This document shows positions 1-10,772 of a stretch of 64,000 nt of DNA, piece by piece. A model generated the notes under the pieces. The model had not been told where the DNA came from. It saw only the letters and a list, made by a program, of their open reading frames with translations, and searched no databases. A program made the translations under genes and the position numbers. The stretch covers positions 18,796-82,795 of the forward strand of contig NZ_FPAQ01000016.1 of assembly GCF_900116405.1 (NCBI RefSeq), in the 5' to 3' direction. Origin of the DNA: Halomonas saccharevitans. GTDB taxonomy: Bacteria; Pseudomonadota; Gammaproteobacteria; Pseudomonadales; Halomonadaceae. Every line of letters starts with the position of its first letter. The stretch's first letter is position 1.

Positions 1-229
<229 letters not shown>

Positions 230-248
230 TTAGCGGGTGTTACGTGAT

Positions 249-1477
<1,229 letters not shown>

Positions 1478-1565
1478 GGGGGTCTCCGTTCGCGCTGCCG
1501 ATGGCCGGTGACCCCTGTGCTTCGCTGCTTCTCGTCGCGCGAAGGTCAACGAAAGGTCCGGCGCG

Positions 1566-1594
1566 ATTATAGGGAAGCCCCACTTAAGCTTCAA
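1566..1594 (-). promoter_or_regulatory. sigma70-type promoter of the atp operon
   Basis: On the minus strand a TTGAAG -35 element is followed after 17 bases by a perfect TATAAT -10 element. It lies about 90 bases before the atpI start and reads towards atpI. The rest of the 228-base parB-atpI gap holds small AT-rich inverted repeats near 1636-1680 and no gene. Confidence 0.7.
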
Positions 1595-1705
1595 CCGAGG
1601 ACGTCGCCATTGGACGCGATATCTCATTGCTCTACGACTAAAAGTCGATAAATGCGCCCAGTATGCTTAGTCGGCTAATTTTATCGTGACCTCGCCGACG
1701 GCCCG

Positions 1706-2626
1706 CTAGCGGATGTGCTCGAGGATCCCGTCGAGCTCGTCGAGGCTCGCATAGCGGATCGTCACGCGCCCCTTGCCGCCGCGTCCGTGCTGAATCTTCA
1801 CCGGCGCCCCCAGCACTTCGGCGAGACGCGTCTCGAGGCCGGCCACGTCCGCGGACGGCGCCTCGGGGGCGGGCTTCGCCGGCTCGCCGTTGGCCAGCCG
1901 CTTGACCAGCGCCTCGGTCGCGCGAACGGTAAGGTCCTTGTTGACCACCTCGTGGGCGGCCTTGCGCTGCTTGGCCCCCGTCAGCGCCAGCAGCGCCCGG
2001 GCGTGGCCCATGTCCAGATCGCCGCGCTCGAGCAGGGTCTGCACCTCGGGGTCCAGCGTCAGCAGCCGTAGAAGGTTGGCCACCTGGGCGCGGGAGCGGC
2101 CCACGGCGTCGGCGGTCTGCTGCTGGGTCAGCGAGAACTCCTCGAGCAGGCGCTTCAGCGCCATCGCCTCCTCGACGGGATTGAGGTCTTCGCGCTGGAT
2201 GTTCTCGATCAGCGCCAGCGCCAGCGCCACCTCGTCGCTCACCTCGCGGATCACCGCGGGAATCACGTCGAGCTCGGCGAGCTGGGCGGCCCGCCAGCGG
2301 CGCTCGCCGGCGATGATCTCGTAGCGAGCCTCCCCCACGGGGCGCACCACGATCGGCTGCATCACGCCCTGGGCGCGAATCGAGTCGGCCAGCTCCTCGA
2401 GGGCCTCGGGCTGGATATCGCGCCGCGGCTGGTACTTGCCGCGGGAGAGCTGCCCCAGCGGCAGGCGCTCGAGGCGCTCCTCGGGCGCAGGTGTGCGCGG
2501 CGCCGCCGATTCAACGCCCTGCTCGATTTCGACCTCGGGCAGGTCCAGGCTTTCACGACGGCGGGCGTTGGCACCGATCAGGGCATCCAGGCCACGTCCC
2601 AGGGCGCGTTTACGCGTCATCGACAT
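1706..2626 (-). CDS. parB: Chromosome partitioning protein ParB
   Basis: ParB binds parS palindromes near the origin and spreads as a CTP-dependent clamp, loading SMC and stimulating ParA. The 306-residue product has the basic N-terminal ParA-contact peptide (RKRALGRGLDALIG). It also has CTP-binding motifs (GERRWRA near residue 110, ENIQREDLN near 145), a helix-turn-helix around residues 165-190 (LTQQQTADAVGRSRAQVANL) and a C-terminal dimerisation domain. It is 35 bases downstream of parA. Five parS sites lie 26-31 kb to the right. A second in-frame ATG two codons in is an alternative start. Confidence 0.96.
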   Translation of the reverse strand: MSMTRKRALGRGLDALIGANARRRESLDLPEVEIEQGVESAAPRTPAPEERLERLPLGQLSRGKYQPRRDIQPEALEELADSIRAQGVMQPIVVRPVGEARYEIIAGERRWRAAQLAELDVIPAVIREVSDEVALALALIENIQREDLNPVEEAMALKRLLEEFSLTQQQTADAVGRSRAQVANLLRLLTLDPEVQTLLERGDLDMGHARALLALTGAKQRKAAHEVVNKDLTVRATEALVKRLANGEPAKPAPEAPSADVAGLETRLAEVLGAPVKIQHGRGGKGRVTIRYASLDELDGILEHIR

Positions 2627-2661
2627 TCCCTCATCACTACCAGCGGAGTTCGACGGCCGGC

Positions 2662-3432
2662 CTACAGCGACAGGCGTCGGATCAGTTCCTTGGCCAGCAC
2701 CCGATGGGCCTGGCTGCCTCGCGATAATCGCGCGTACTTGGTGACCGGCAGCCCGTGGCTGGGCGCCTCGGCGACCCGGATGTTACGCGGAATGGTGGTC
2801 TTGAGCAGCGCATCGCCGAAGTAGTCGCGCAGCTGATGGCTGACGTCCCGGGTCAGGCTGTTCCGAGCGTCGAACATGGTACGCAGAATACCGAAGATCT
2901 CGAGCTGCGGGTTCACGCTGTCCTTGATCTGCTCAACGGTATCGAGCAGGGCGGAGAGTCCCTCCAGGGCATAGAACTCGCACTGCAGCGGAATCAGCAC
3001 GCCGTCGGCCGCGGTCAGCGCGTTCACGGTGAGCATGTTCAGCGATGGCGGGCAGTCGATCAGCACCACGTCGTACTCGCCGGCCACCTCCGCCAGGGCG
3101 GTGACCAGATTGCGCTCCCGGCCCTCGCCGGCGGCGAGCAGCTCCACCTCGGCGGCGGTCAGATCGCCGTTGCCGGGAAGCAGAGCGTAGCCGGCCTCAG
3201 GACAGTCGAGGATCACCTCGGTGGGTTTCTTGTCGCCCAGCACCACGTCGAGCACGCTGCCGTCCAGCTCGTGCTTGTTGGCGCCGCTGCCCATGGTGGC
3301 ATGCCCCTGGGGGTCCAGGTCGACCAGCAGCACGCGGCGATCCAGCGCCGCCAGGCTGGCGGCAAGGTTGACGGCGGTCGTGGTCTTGCCCACGCCGCCC
3401 TTCTGGTTGGTCAGGGCAATGATCTTGGTCAC
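2662..3432 (-). CDS. parA: Chromosome partitioning ATPase ParA (Soj)
   Basis: ParA is a Walker-type ATPase that binds DNA non-specifically and drives ParB-parS segregation. The 256-residue product opens with the deviant Walker A motif KGGVGKTT at residues 10-17 and carries LLVDLDPQGHAT and VLIDCPPSLN downstream. The open frame extends further upstream, but a GTG at 3432, preceded by AAGGGAG at good spacing, gives the canonical N-terminus MTKIIALTNQKGG. That N-terminus lacks the helix-turn-helix extension of plasmid ParAs, so this is the chromosomal type. It is in the mnmG-rsmG-parA-parB cluster. Confidence 0.96.
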   Translation of the reverse strand: MTKIIALTNQKGGVGKTTTAVNLAASLAALDRRVLLVDLDPQGHATMGSGANKHELDGSVLDVVLGDKKPTEVILDCPEAGYALLPGNGDLTAAEVELLAAGEGRERNLVTALAEVAGEYDVVLIDCPPSLNMLTVNALTAADGVLIPLQCEFYALEGLSALLDTVEQIKDSVNPQLEIFGILRTMFDARNSLTRDVSHQLRDYFGDALLKTTIPRNIRVAEAPSHGLPVTKYARLSRGSQAHRVLAKELIRRLSL

Positions 3433-3463
3433 GTGCAACTCCCTTGCTGGGGAAACAGACGCC

Positions 3464-4138
3464 TCAGGGGCGGGCCTCGACGGACGCCCGGTGGCGCAGA
3501 ACCACCAGCGGTCGGCTGCCGGACGCGAGGGGGACCGCGAGGTCATGACGGGCCGCCACGTCGACTCCCTCGGGAAGGCCGGCCAGCTCATCATCCACGG
3601 CAGGGCCCTTCATGGCCAGCCACTCGCCGTCGGGGGCCACCAGGGGCAAGGTCAGCGCGACGAAATCGCCAAGGCTCGAAAAGGCTCGCGAAATCACCTG
3701 CGCGTAGCCATTGGCGATCGGCGTGAAGGCCTCGACCCTTGCCTGCACCGGGGTGACGTTGGTCAGGCCGAGTTCCATCACGGCCTGGCGCTGGAAGCGC
3801 ACCTTCTTGCCGTTGCTGTCGAGCAGCGTGACCGCAAGAGACGGCCGGAGAATCGCCAGGACCAGCCCGGGCAGCCCCGGGCCCGAGCCCACGTCGAGCA
3901 GCGTCGGCCCCTCGACGAAGGGCAGCACCGCGGCGCTGTCGAGCAGGTGGCGGCTGACCATCTCCTCCGGCGCGCGTACCGCGGTGAGGTTATAGGCGCG
4001 ATTCCACTTGTGCAACAGCCCCACCAGCGCCAGCAGGCGACCGCGCTGCTCGGCGTCCACGGGGATGTCCAGCGCGGCCAGGCCCTGGTCGAGGCGCGCC
4101 TCGACGGTCGCCTCGACGGTCGCGTCGACGCCCGTCAT
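3464..4138 (-). CDS. rsmG: 16S rRNA (guanine527-N7)-methyltransferase RsmG (GidB)
   Basis: RsmG methylates N7 of G527 in 16S rRNA; loss of the enzyme is linked to low-level streptomycin resistance in other bacteria. The 224-residue protein has a Rossmann SAM-binding motif, [14 protein letters not shown], at about residues 82-95 and the family segment [11 protein letters not shown] near residue 44. The N-terminus carries a short [10 protein letters not shown] repeat. Its ATG overlaps the mnmG stop codon (ATGA), so the two are translationally coupled. Confidence 0.95.
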   Translation of the reverse strand: MTGVDATVEATVEARLDQGLAALDIPVDAEQRGRLLALVGLLHKWNRAYNLTAVRAPEEMVSRHLLDSAAVLPFVEGPTLLDVGSGPGLPGLVLAILRPSLAVTLLDSNGKKVRFQRQAVMELGLTNVTPVQARVEAFTPIANGYAQVISRAFSSLGDFVALTLPLVAPDGEWLAMKGPAVDDELAGLPEGVDVAARHDLAVPLASGSRPLVVLRHRASVEARP

Positions 4139-6039
4139 GCGTTGACCGCCCGGCTGTCGTCGAGCAGCCGCCGTTTCTTGAGGTGAATCAGCAGAATCGA
4201 TACTGCGGCCGGCGTCACGCCGGAGATGCGCGAGGCATGGGCCAGGGTCTCGGGGCGTGCCGCCTCGAGCTTCTGGCGGATCTCGTTGGAGAGCCCCTCG
4301 ACACGCTGGTAGTCGAGGTCGGTCGGTAGCGGGGTCGCCTCATGGCGCTTGAGCTTATCGATCTCGTTCTGCTGGCGATCGATGTAGCCCTGATACTTGG
4401 CCTGGATCTGTACCTGGTCGGCCACCGTCTCGTCCTCGACGGGCGCCCCCTCGATGCCGGGCAGGTCGGCGAGATCGGCGTAGGCGAGCTCGGGACGCTT
4501 GAGCAGGTCCATCAGGCGGTACTCGCGCGGCAGCGGCGCGCCGGTCTTGGCCTCGACCCTTGCTGCGGCGGCGCTACCCGGCTGCACCCAGCTGGCCTTG
4601 AGGCGGGCGCTCTCACGCTCTACGGCGTCGCGCTTGGTGGCGAAGGCCGACCAGCGTGCGTCGTCGACCAGGCCGAGCTCGCGGCCAAGCTCGGTGAGTC
4701 GCATGTCGGCGTTGTCCTCGCGCAGCAGCAGGCGGTACTCGGCCCGGGAGGTGAACATCCGGTAAGGCTCTTTCGTCCCCAGGGTGATCAGGTCGTCGAC
4801 CAGCACGCCGAGGTAGGCCTCGTCGCGACGCGGCGACCAGGCGTCCCGTCCGCGGGCCCGGCGGGCCGCGTTGAGTCCGGCGAGCAGCCCCTGGGCGCCC
4901 GCCTCCTCGTAGCCGGTGGTGCCGTTGATCTGGCCGGCGAAGAACAGGTTGTGGATGAATTTGGTTTCCAGCGAGTGCTTGAGGTCCCGCGGATCGAAGA
5001 AATCGTACTCGATGGCATAGCCCGGGCGCGTGATATGGGCGTTCTCGAAGCCCTTGATCGAGCGCACGACCTCAAGCTGCACGTCGAAGGGCAGCGAGGT
5101 GGAGATTCCGTTGGGATAGAGCTCGTGGGTATCGAGGCCTTCGGGCTCGACGAACACCTGGTGGCTGGCCTTGTCCGCGAAGCGGTGGACCTTGTCTTCG
5201 ATCGACGGGCAGTAACGCGGCCCGACGCCCTCGATCACCCCCGAGTACATCGGCGAGCGATCAAGATTGGCATGGATGATCTCGTGGGTGCGCTCGTTGG
5301 TGTGGGCGATGTGGCAGCTCACCTGACGGGGGTGCATCTCGCGGTTGCCCAGGTAGGACATCACCGGCGTCGGCGTGTCGCCGGGCTGTTCCTCGAGCGA
5401 GGCGAGATCGACGCTCTTGGCATCGAGACGCGGCGGCGTGCCAGTCTTCAGGCGATCGACCCGGAACGGCAACGCCCGCAGCCGGTCGGCCAGGCCGTTG
5501 GAGGCGGGATCCCCGGCGCGTCCGCCGCGGCTGGTATCGAGCCCGATGTGGATCACCCCGCCGAGGAAGGTCCCCGTGCACAGCACCACCGTCTCGGCGA
5601 GGAAACGAATGCCGGTCTCGGTGACCACGCCGCGCACCGTATCGCCGTCGACGATCAGGTCGCCCGCGGCCTGCTGGAAGAGGGTCAGGTTGGCCTGGTT
5701 CTCCAGCATGGTGCGGATCGCAGCCTTGTAGCGGACCCGATCGGCCTGGGCCCGTGTGGCTCGCACGGCTGGCCCCTTGCGGGCGTTGAGCACCCGGAAC
5801 TGGATGCCCCCGAGGTCGGTTGCCAGGCCCATGGCACCGCCCAGGGCATCGATCTCCTTGACCAGATGGCTCTTGCCGATCCCGCCGATGGCGGGATTGC
5901 AGGACATCTGGCCGAGGGTCTCGATGTTATGGGTCAGCAGCAAGGTCCGGCAGCCCATGCGGGCCGAGGCCAGGGCGGCTTCGGTTCCGGCATGGCCGCC
6001 GCCGATGACGATGACGTCAAAGCGGTCGGGATACTCCAA
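4135..6039 (-). CDS. mnmG: tRNA uridine-34 5-carboxymethylaminomethyl synthesis enzyme MnmG (GidA)
   Basis: MnmG is the FAD-dependent partner of MnmE in modifying U34 of several tRNAs. The 634-residue length is typical. The FAD-binding Rossmann motif [12 protein letters not shown] is at residues 11-22, and the signatures [13 protein letters not shown] (near 47) and [16 protein letters not shown] (near 370) are intact. It heads the leftward mnmG-rsmG-parA-parB run next to an AT-rich, DnaA-box-rich region. Its partner mnmE is separated by about 15 kb here instead of being adjacent. Confidence 0.97.
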   Translation of the reverse strand: MEYPDRFDVIVIGGGHAGTEAALASARMGCRTLLLTHNIETLGQMSCNPAIGGIGKSHLVKEIDALGGAMGLATDLGGIQFRVLNARKGPAVRATRAQADRVRYKAAIRTMLENQANLTLFQQAAGDLIVDGDTVRGVVTETGIRFLAETVVLCTGTFLGGVIHIGLDTSRGGRAGDPASNGLADRLRALPFRVDRLKTGTPPRLDAKSVDLASLEEQPGDTPTPVMSYLGNREMHPRQVSCHIAHTNERTHEIIHANLDRSPMYSGVIEGVGPRYCPSIEDKVHRFADKASHQVFVEPEGLDTHELYPNGISTSLPFDVQLEVVRSIKGFENAHITRPGYAIEYDFFDPRDLKHSLETKFIHNLFFAGQINGTTGYEEAGAQGLLAGLNAARRARGRDAWSPRRDEAYLGVLVDDLITLGTKEPYRMFTSRAEYRLLLREDNADMRLTELGRELGLVDDARWSAFATKRDAVERESARLKASWVQPGSAAAARVEAKTGAPLPREYRLMDLLKRPELAYADLADLPGIEGAPVEDETVADQVQIQAKYQGYIDRQQNEIDKLKRHEATPLPTDLDYQRVEGLSNEIRQKLEAARPETLAHASRISGVTPAAVSILLIHLKKRRLLDDSRAVNA

Positions 6040-6097
6040 GGGTCACCTCTTGGCGCGGTGCGCCGATGTGGCAGTCAGGGGTGGAAATCAGCGGGGC

Positions 6098-6126
6098 AGT
6101 ATAAACCCCCTGTGGGTAATCGTCAG
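6098..6126 (-). promoter_or_regulatory. Probable mnmG promoter with a DnaA-box-like spacer
   Basis: On the minus strand CTGACG (-35) and TATACT (-10) are separated by 17 bases, about 60 bases before the mnmG ATG. The spacer contains TGTGGGTAA (6111-6119), one base from the DnaA box TGTGGATAA, so DnaA could influence this promoter. That is inferred from overlap only. Confidence 0.55.
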
Positions 6127-6510
6127 GGTTTTCCACACCCGAATTTCCTCACCGTGGCCGTCGTCACTCTCCATATACAATAAAACAGAATATAAAAGAG
6201 AAGTTCTGTTGTTGTTGTAACTACTGGTGTGGACATTTTTGGTGGATAAGATAATAAAGCCTTTTTTTATCAACAGTTTGCATTGTTGACCCCTCGCGGG
6301 AGAAAGCCGTGACTGCCTGCGGACGAGGTGTCCGGAGACTGTGGATGAAATGGCGCCTTGTCCACACGCGAAAACGATCACGCCTTGTCCACCGCTTTCT
6401 ACCGGGCTTGTTACCGCGACTGTGAACAGTTGCCTGTGAGGTCGCCATACCCGCGTATGACGGGGCCTGCAGACGGGCAGAGGCGGGTATCAAATTTTTT
6501 CTATCCACAG
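6105..6510. other. Candidate origin of replication 1 (mnmG upstream region)
   Basis: This gene-free stretch between mnmG and the gln operon is much more AT-rich than its surroundings, especially 6170-6275. Nine nonamers match TTATCCACA with one or two mismatches in either orientation. They are at 6111-6119, 6129-6137, 6241-6249, 6267-6275, 6340-6348, 6358-6366, 6385-6393, 6421-6429 and 6501-6509. No perfect box was found. An AT-rich unwinding-like segment plus clustered boxes beside gidA/mnmG resembles enterobacterial oriC. A competing candidate lies upstream of dnaA. Confidence 0.5.
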
Positions 6511-6512
6511 GC

Positions 6513-6545
6513 AAAAAAAGGCCCTGTCGATAACGACAGGGCCTT
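6513..6545 (-). terminator. Rho-independent terminator of the gln operon
   Basis: A perfect 12-bp stem (arms 6518-6529 and 6534-6545, loop ATAA) is followed on the minus strand by a run of seven T. It sits about 70 bases past the glnQ stop and reads in the operon direction, insulating the DnaA-box region from transporter transcription. Confidence 0.9.
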
Positions 6546-6615
6546 GTCTGAAGGGCTTCAGAAGAGCTTTCAAAGTGCCTAAGAGTGGCTCACGAGGTGA
6601 GCGGAGTAGGCGAGA

Positions 6616-7389
6616 TCAGTGCTTGAGGACGCGCGAGAGGAAGCTCTGAGTGCGCTCGTTCTGCGGCGAATCGAAGACCTCTTCGGGTGGCCCCTCCTCG
6701 GTAATCTCGCCCTTGTGAATGAAAATCACCCGGTCGGCGACCTCGCGGGCGAAGCCCATCTCGTGGGTCACGATCAGCATGGTCATGCCTTCCCGAGCGA
6801 GCTCGCGCATGGCGTCCAGGACCTCGCCGATCATCTCTGGATCGAGCGCCGAGGTGGGCTCATCGAACAGCATCAGGCGCGGCTCCATGGCCAGCGCACG
6901 GGCCAGGGCCACGCGCTGCTGCTGGCCGCCGGAGAGCTGGCCGGGATGCTTGGCAGCCTGGTCGCTGATGCCTACCCGCTCGAGCAGGCGCTCGGCGGTC
7001 TCGGTGGCATCCTCGCGGCTCCAGCCGCGCACCTTCATCGGCGCCAGGGTCACGTTGTCCATCACGCTCAGATGGGGGAAGAGGTTGAACTGCTGAAAGA
7101 CCATGCCGACTTCGGTGCGGATCTTCTGCAGCGCCTGGGTGGCCTTGCCATGGGGCACCAGCGGGCTGCCATCGACCTCCAGATAGCCCTGCTGGAACTC
7201 CTCGAGGCCGTTGATGCAACGGATCAGCGTCGACTTGCCCGAGCCGCTGGCGCCGATGATCACCACCACCTCGCCGGGGGAGACCGACAGGTCGATATCC
7301 TTCAGCACGTGAAGGCTGCCGAAATGCTTGTTGACCTTGTCCATGCGCACGATGGGATCGCTGCCGGACGTGGACTTCTGGTGTGTCAT
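6616..7389 (-). CDS. glnQ: Glutamine-type amino-acid ABC transporter, ATP-binding protein
   Basis: This is the cytoplasmic ATPase of a polar amino-acid importer (257 residues). Walker A (GASGSGKST) is near residue 42, the ABC signature [15 protein letters not shown] near 151 and Walker B ([13 protein letters not shown]) near 172, followed by the H-loop (VTHEMGF). The family usually reads GLEEFQQG after Walker A, and that is present. It is the last gene of glnH-glnP-glnQ, 12 bases after the permease, with a strong terminator behind it. Substrate assignment comes from the GlnH-like binding protein and is inference. Confidence 0.85.
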   Translation of the reverse strand: MTHQKSTSGSDPIVRMDKVNKHFGSLHVLKDIDLSVSPGEVVVIIGASGSGKSTLIRCINGLEEFQQGYLEVDGSPLVPHGKATQALQKIRTEVGMVFQQFNLFPHLSVMDNVTLAPMKVRGWSREDATETAERLLERVGISDQAAKHPGQLSGGQQQRVALARALAMEPRLMLFDEPTSALDPEMIGEVLDAMRELAREGMTMLIVTHEMGFAREVADRVIFIHKGEITEEGPPEEVFDSPQNERTQSFLSRVLKH

Positions 7390-7401
7390 GTCGCGCGTTC
7401 C

Positions 7402-8073
7402 TTATTGTCCGACCAGGCCTCTGCGCTCGAGCTGGCGGAGCACGAGCGAGAGGGTCAGGGTGATCGCCAGGTAGAGCAGGGCGACCATCAGGTAGACCTC
7501 GAGGGCATTGAAGGTGGTGGCGATGTAGACCTGGCCCTGGCGGACCAGCTCGCCGACCCCGATCACCGAGAACAGCGAGGTGTCCTTGATGCTGATGATG
7601 CCCTGGTTACCGAGCGACGGGATCATGCGCCGAAAGGCCTGGGGCCAGATGATGTAGCGGAAGGTCTGGCGGCGTGACAGGCCCAGTGACAGGCCGGCCT
7701 CGCGCTGGCCGCGCTCGATGGACTGCACGCCGCCGCGCACGATCTCCGAGATATAGGCGCCGGAGTTGACGGCAATGGCGGCGATACCGGCCACCAGGGC
7801 GTTGATCGGACTTCCGAGCAGCTGTGGCAGGCCGTAAAAGATGAACAGCACCTGCACCAGCACCGGGGTGCCGCGGAAGATCTCGATATAGGCCACGGCC
7901 GGGATCTTCAGCCAGGCGAGGCGGCTGATGCGCAGCAGGCCGAACAGGATGCCGATCAGAAAGCCGATGGCCAGGCCGCCGAAAGAAATCAGCAGGGTAT
8001 AGGGGATACCCTCGAGCAGGAAGGGAATGGAGGCAAAGGCCGCCTGCCAGTCGAATTGGAAGGTGACGTCCAC
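7402..8073 (-). CDS. glnP: Glutamine-type amino-acid ABC transporter, permease
   Basis: A 223-residue inner-membrane permease of the HisM/GlnP family. It has about five hydrophobic helices and the cytoplasmic EAA loop (REAGLSLGLSRRQTFRYIIWPQAFRRMIP, about residues 131-159) that docks on the ATPase. The FRGTPVLVQ and SIKDTSLF segments are typical of polar amino-acid permeases. Only one permease gene is present, so a homodimer as in E. coli GlnP is expected. It is separated from glnH by a stem-loop that could lower its expression relative to the binding protein. Confidence 0.87.
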   Translation of the reverse strand: MDVTFQFDWQAAFASIPFLLEGIPYTLLISFGGLAIGFLIGILFGLLRISRLAWLKIPAVAYIEIFRGTPVLVQVLFIFYGLPQLLGSPINALVAGIAAIAVNSGAYISEIVRGGVQSIERGQREAGLSLGLSRRQTFRYIIWPQAFRRMIPSLGNQGIISIKDTSLFSVIGVGELVRQGQVYIATTFNALEVYLMVALLYLAITLTLSLVLRQLERRGLVGQ

Positions 8074-8134
8074 AAGGTTTCTCCGTCAAGACGCGTGGGA
8101 TGACGACAGGGGAAGGTAACGGAGGCGCAACGCA

Positions 8135-8164
8135 GCGGGGCCGGGCCACATGACCCGACCCCGC
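8135..8164 (-). other. Stem-loop between glnH and glnP
   Basis: Arms at 8135-8147 and 8152-8164 with a 4-base loop form a 13-bp stem in the minus-strand transcript; two positions pair as G-U only on that strand. There is no T run. Such intercistronic hairpins behind binding-protein genes often stabilise the upstream message or attenuate the downstream genes; either role is inferred here. Confidence 0.6.
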
Positions 8165-8183
8165 AGGCGGAAGTCGCCGGTCG

Positions 8184-8951
8184 TTACTCGTCGCTGACGC
8201 TACCGAACCACTTGGCGTGGATCTCGTCGTAGGTGCCGTCTTCCTTCATCTCGGCCAGGGCCTCGTTGACGGGCTCGACCCATTCGCTGCCCTCGACGAA
8301 GACGATGCCGTACTGCTGGCCCTCGTAGAGGTCACCCACGACCTTCACGCGCCCCTCACCCTTGGTCTGGGAGAAGTAGCCGACGTTGGGCGCATCGTAG
8401 AAGACCGCATCGACGCTGCCGCCGAGCAGGGCCATGTACATGTCGCTGCTGCCCGGGTAGGGGGTGATGTCGGCGCCGTCGCCGAGGTTTTCCTGGAGGA
8501 AGTCGTAGCTGGTGGAGCCGACCTTGGTACCGATCTTCTTGCCGTTCAGGTCGTCGAGTTCCGAGACGCTGTCGTCGTTGGCACCGACCAGGATGCGCAG
8601 GCCGCTGTCATAGTAGGGATCGGAGAAGTCGACGATCTCCGCGCGCTCATCGGTGATGGTGATGCCGGCGATGGCGATGTCGACGTTGCCGGTCTGCACG
8701 GCGGGAATGATGCCGTTGAAGTCCATCGTGCGCAGGTTGTACTCGAAGCCGGCCCGCTCGGCCAGTTCGCTGATGATGTCCATGTCGAAGCCGACCATCT
8801 CGCCGGATTCCTGATCCATCATCTCGAAGGGCACGAAGCTTGGGTCGGTGACGACCTCGAGCATGTGTTCGTCGGCGTTGGCCAGCGTGGCACCACCCAG
8901 TCCGATGGCGATGCTGGCGGCCAGTGTGGCTCTCTTCAGTTGCGGTTTCAT
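8184..8951 (-). CDS. glnH: Glutamine-type ABC transporter, periplasmic binding protein
   Basis: A family 3 solute-binding protein of 255 residues. The Sec signal peptide ends near residue 26 (ANA-DE), with no lipobox, so the product is soluble and periplasmic. The signature [20 protein letters not shown], then [18 protein letters not shown], resembles E. coli GlnH closely from memory, as does [13 protein letters not shown] at the mature N-terminus. It is acidic, as expected for a halophile's periplasmic protein. It is first in the operon. Another polar amino acid as substrate is possible. Confidence 0.83.
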   Translation of the reverse strand: MKPQLKRATLAASIAIGLGGATLANADEHMLEVVTDPSFVPFEMMDQESGEMVGFDMDIISELAERAGFEYNLRTMDFNGIIPAVQTGNVDIAIAGITITDERAEIVDFSDPYYDSGLRILVGANDDSVSELDDLNGKKIGTKVGSTSYDFLQENLGDGADITPYPGSSDMYMALLGGSVDAVFYDAPNVGYFSQTKGEGRVKVVGDLYEGQQYGIVFVEGSEWVEPVNEALAEMKEDGTYDEIHAKWFGSVSDE

Positions 8952-9034
8952 GGCATTCCCCGTGGAAGGATTTCTTATTCATTCGCGCCTTCAACGATGG
9001 CGAGTTCCCGGAGAAGCGTCAAGTGACGGGCAAG

Positions 9035-9049
9035 GCGGCCTTTGGCCGC
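9035..9049 (-). terminator. Short hairpin after erpA
   Basis: GCGGCC, TTT, GGCCGC forms a 6-bp hairpin 18 bases beyond the erpA stop. It has only a weak T content on its minus-strand 3' side, so termination is uncertain. Confidence 0.35.
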
Positions 9050-9066
9050 TGAGCCAACGTTGTCGT

Positions 9067-9420
9067 TCAGACCATGAAGGAGGCGCCGCACCCGCAGGTG
9101 GTGGTGGCGTTGGGGTTCTGGACGAGGAAGCGAGCGCCGGCGAGGCCCTCCTCGTAGTCGACGGTGGAGCCAACCAGGTACTGGTAGGAGAGCGGGTCGA
9201 CCACCAGCGACACGGCGCCGAACTCGACGAGGGTGTCATCCTCGGCGGTCTCATCGGCGAAGTCGAAGCCGTACTGGAAGCCTGAACAGCCGCCGCCGGT
9301 GACGTAGACGCGAAGCTTGAGCCGGGGGTTGCCCTGTTCCTCGATCAGCGCCGCGAGTCGAGACCGGGCACCGTCGGAGAGCATCAAGGGGGTGGGAACG
9401 AAGGATTCGGCACCGCTCAT
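9067..9420 (-). CDS. erpA: Iron-sulfur cluster insertion protein ErpA
   Basis: An A-type carrier that delivers iron-sulfur clusters to apo-enzymes, including those of isoprenoid synthesis. The 117-residue product has the three conserved cysteines of the family, one in [10 protein letters not shown] (residues about 42-51) and two in the C-terminal TTCGCGASF. The open frame extends 24 codons upstream, but the ATG at 9420 follows a strong GGGGAGGT ribosome-binding site and gives [12 protein letters not shown]. It has its own promoter and stands alone. Confidence 0.93.
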   Translation of the reverse strand: MSGAESFVPTPLMLSDGARSRLAALIEEQGNPRLKLRVYVTGGGCSGFQYGFDFADETAEDDTLVEFGAVSLVVDPLSYQYLVGSTVDYEEGLAGARFLVQNPNATTTCGCGASFMV

Positions 9421-9462
9421 GGGTGACCTCCCCTGGATCGATGAATGACGTGACAGCTGGCG

Positions 9463-9492
9463 ATTATCCCCATTCCCCATCAAAAGGGTCAA
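9463..9492 (-). promoter_or_regulatory. Promoter of erpA
   Basis: TTGACC, 18 bases, then GATAAT on the minus strand, about 43 bases before the erpA ATG. Both hexamers are close to the sigma70 consensus. Confidence 0.65.
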
Positions 9493-9524
9493 CTTTTACC
9501 GGGGCCAAGGCGAGGTATTCCGGC

Positions 9525-9609
9525 GACACGTCTCCACCAGGGCGCTGTGAATACTTCCCTGTACGCTACTTTTTCCTTCCCTGGAAAAAGACCCTGGTTA
9601 CGACGTGTC
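9525..9609 (+). repeat. Structured intergenic repeat, copy A (85 nt)
   Basis: This sits between erpA and argC. Three nested stems are visible. The outer stem is GACACGTC/GACGTGTC (9525-9532 with 9602-9609). The middle stem is ACCAGGG/CCCTGGT (9536-9542 with 9592-9598). The inner hairpin is CTTTTTCC/GGAAAAAG (9569-9576 with 9583-9590). A conserved unpaired-looking strand (GCGCTGTGAA to CGCTA) lies between the middle stem and the inner hairpin on one side only. Copies B and C have the same length and architecture with compensatory changes. It has no coding potential. Confidence 0.8.
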
Positions 9610-9636
9610 CCCGTTCTCGTCCATGAGGGATGATTG

Positions 9637-10671
9637 TCAGGGCATGATCGCCGGGGCGTCGAGGCCGGCGGTCTCGTCGAGGTCGAACATCAAGTTCAGG
9701 TTGTGCACGGCCTGGCCCGAGGCGCCCTTGACCAGGTTATCGATCACCGCGAGCACCACCACGGTGTCGCCGTCGCCGGGGCGGTGCACCGCCAGCCGGC
9801 AGACGTTGGCGCCCTTGACGCTGCGCGTCTCGGGATGGCTGCCGGCGGGCATCACGTCGACGAAGGGCTCGTCGGCGAAGCGGCGCTCGAAGAGCGCCTG
9901 AAGATCGCCCGGTTCGCCGGTAAGGCGCCCGTAGAGGGTGGCGTGGATGCCGCGGATCATCGGCGTCAGGTGCGGCACGAAGGTCAGGCCCACCGGGCCG
10001 CCGGCGGCATCGCCGAGCCCCTGGCGGATTTCCGGCAGGTGGCGGTGACCCGAGGCGCCATAGGCCTTCATGGACTCGCTGGCCTCGGCCAGCAGCGAGG
10101 GCACCTTGGCGCCGCGCCCGGCCCCGGTGACGCCGGACTTGCAGTCGGCGATCACGTGTTCGACATCGATCAGGCCGGCCTCCAGCAGCGGCAGCAGGCC
10201 GAGCTGCACGGCGGTGGGATAGCAGCCGGGCACCGCGATCAGCCGGGCCTCGCGGATGCGCTCGCGACGCACCTCCGGCAGGCCGTAGATGGCCTCGCCG
10301 AGCAGCGCAGGCGCCCCGTGGGCCTGACCGTACCAGTGCGCCCACTCGTCGGCATCGCGCAGCCGGAAGTCGGCCGACAGGTCGATGACCCGGGTGCCGC
10401 GCTCGAGCAGCTCGCCCGCCAGGGCGTGAGCCACGCCGTGGGGGGTGGCGAAGAATACGGCATCGCAGCGTCCCAGCCGCTCGGCATCGGGCAGGCTGAA
10501 GACCAGCTCGTCGTAGTGGCCACGCAGGTTGGGGTACAGCTCGCTGACGGCCATGCCCGCTTCGGAGCGCGAGGTGATGGCATCCACCTCCACGTTCGGA
10601 TGACGAGCCAGCAGCCTGAGCAGTTCGACGCCGGTGTATCCGGTGCCGCCGACGATTCCGACCTTGATCAC
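9637..10671 (-). CDS. argC: N-acetyl-gamma-glutamyl-phosphate reductase
   Basis: ArgC reduces N-acetylglutamyl-5-phosphate with NADPH in arginine synthesis. The NADP Rossmann motif [17 protein letters not shown] is at residues 5-21. The catalytic cysteine is in [16 protein letters not shown] (near residue 150), and HRHLPEI follows. The best start is a GTG at 10671, which has AGGAG seven bases upstream. It gives 344 residues, the usual length of this type; longer frames upstream lack support. It is transcribed alone, divergently from the ClC gene. Confidence 0.94.
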   Translation of the reverse strand: MIKVGIVGGTGYTGVELLRLLARHPNVEVDAITSRSEAGMAVSELYPNLRGHYDELVFSLPDAERLGRCDAVFFATPHGVAHALAGELLERGTRVIDLSADFRLRDADEWAHWYGQAHGAPALLGEAIYGLPEVRRERIREARLIAVPGCYPTAVQLGLLPLLEAGLIDVEHVIADCKSGVTGAGRGAKVPSLLAEASESMKAYGASGHRHLPEIRQGLGDAAGGPVGLTFVPHLTPMIRGIHATLYGRLTGEPGDLQALFERRFADEPFVDVMPAGSHPETRSVKGANVCRLAVHRPGDGDTVVVLAVIDNLVKGASGQAVHNLNLMFDLDETAGLDAPAIMP

Positions 10672-10772
10672 GATGGACTCCTGGGAACGGGGCTGGGATA
10701 GGAAGCGCTGAGACCTCCGCGTCTGGATATGATACACAAGAGGGCAGGGTCCACCCAGACGGGGGATCCTCG

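Noticed and set aside
4342..6183. 613-codon open frame opposite mnmG
   Set aside because: Composition is typical of an antisense frame in GC-rich DNA (long runs of Gly, Ala, Val, Asp, His) and mnmG on the other strand has every family motif.
9525..9609. Repeat copy A as the argC terminator
   Set aside because: On the argC strand no T run follows the stems, and copies occur in other contexts and orientations.
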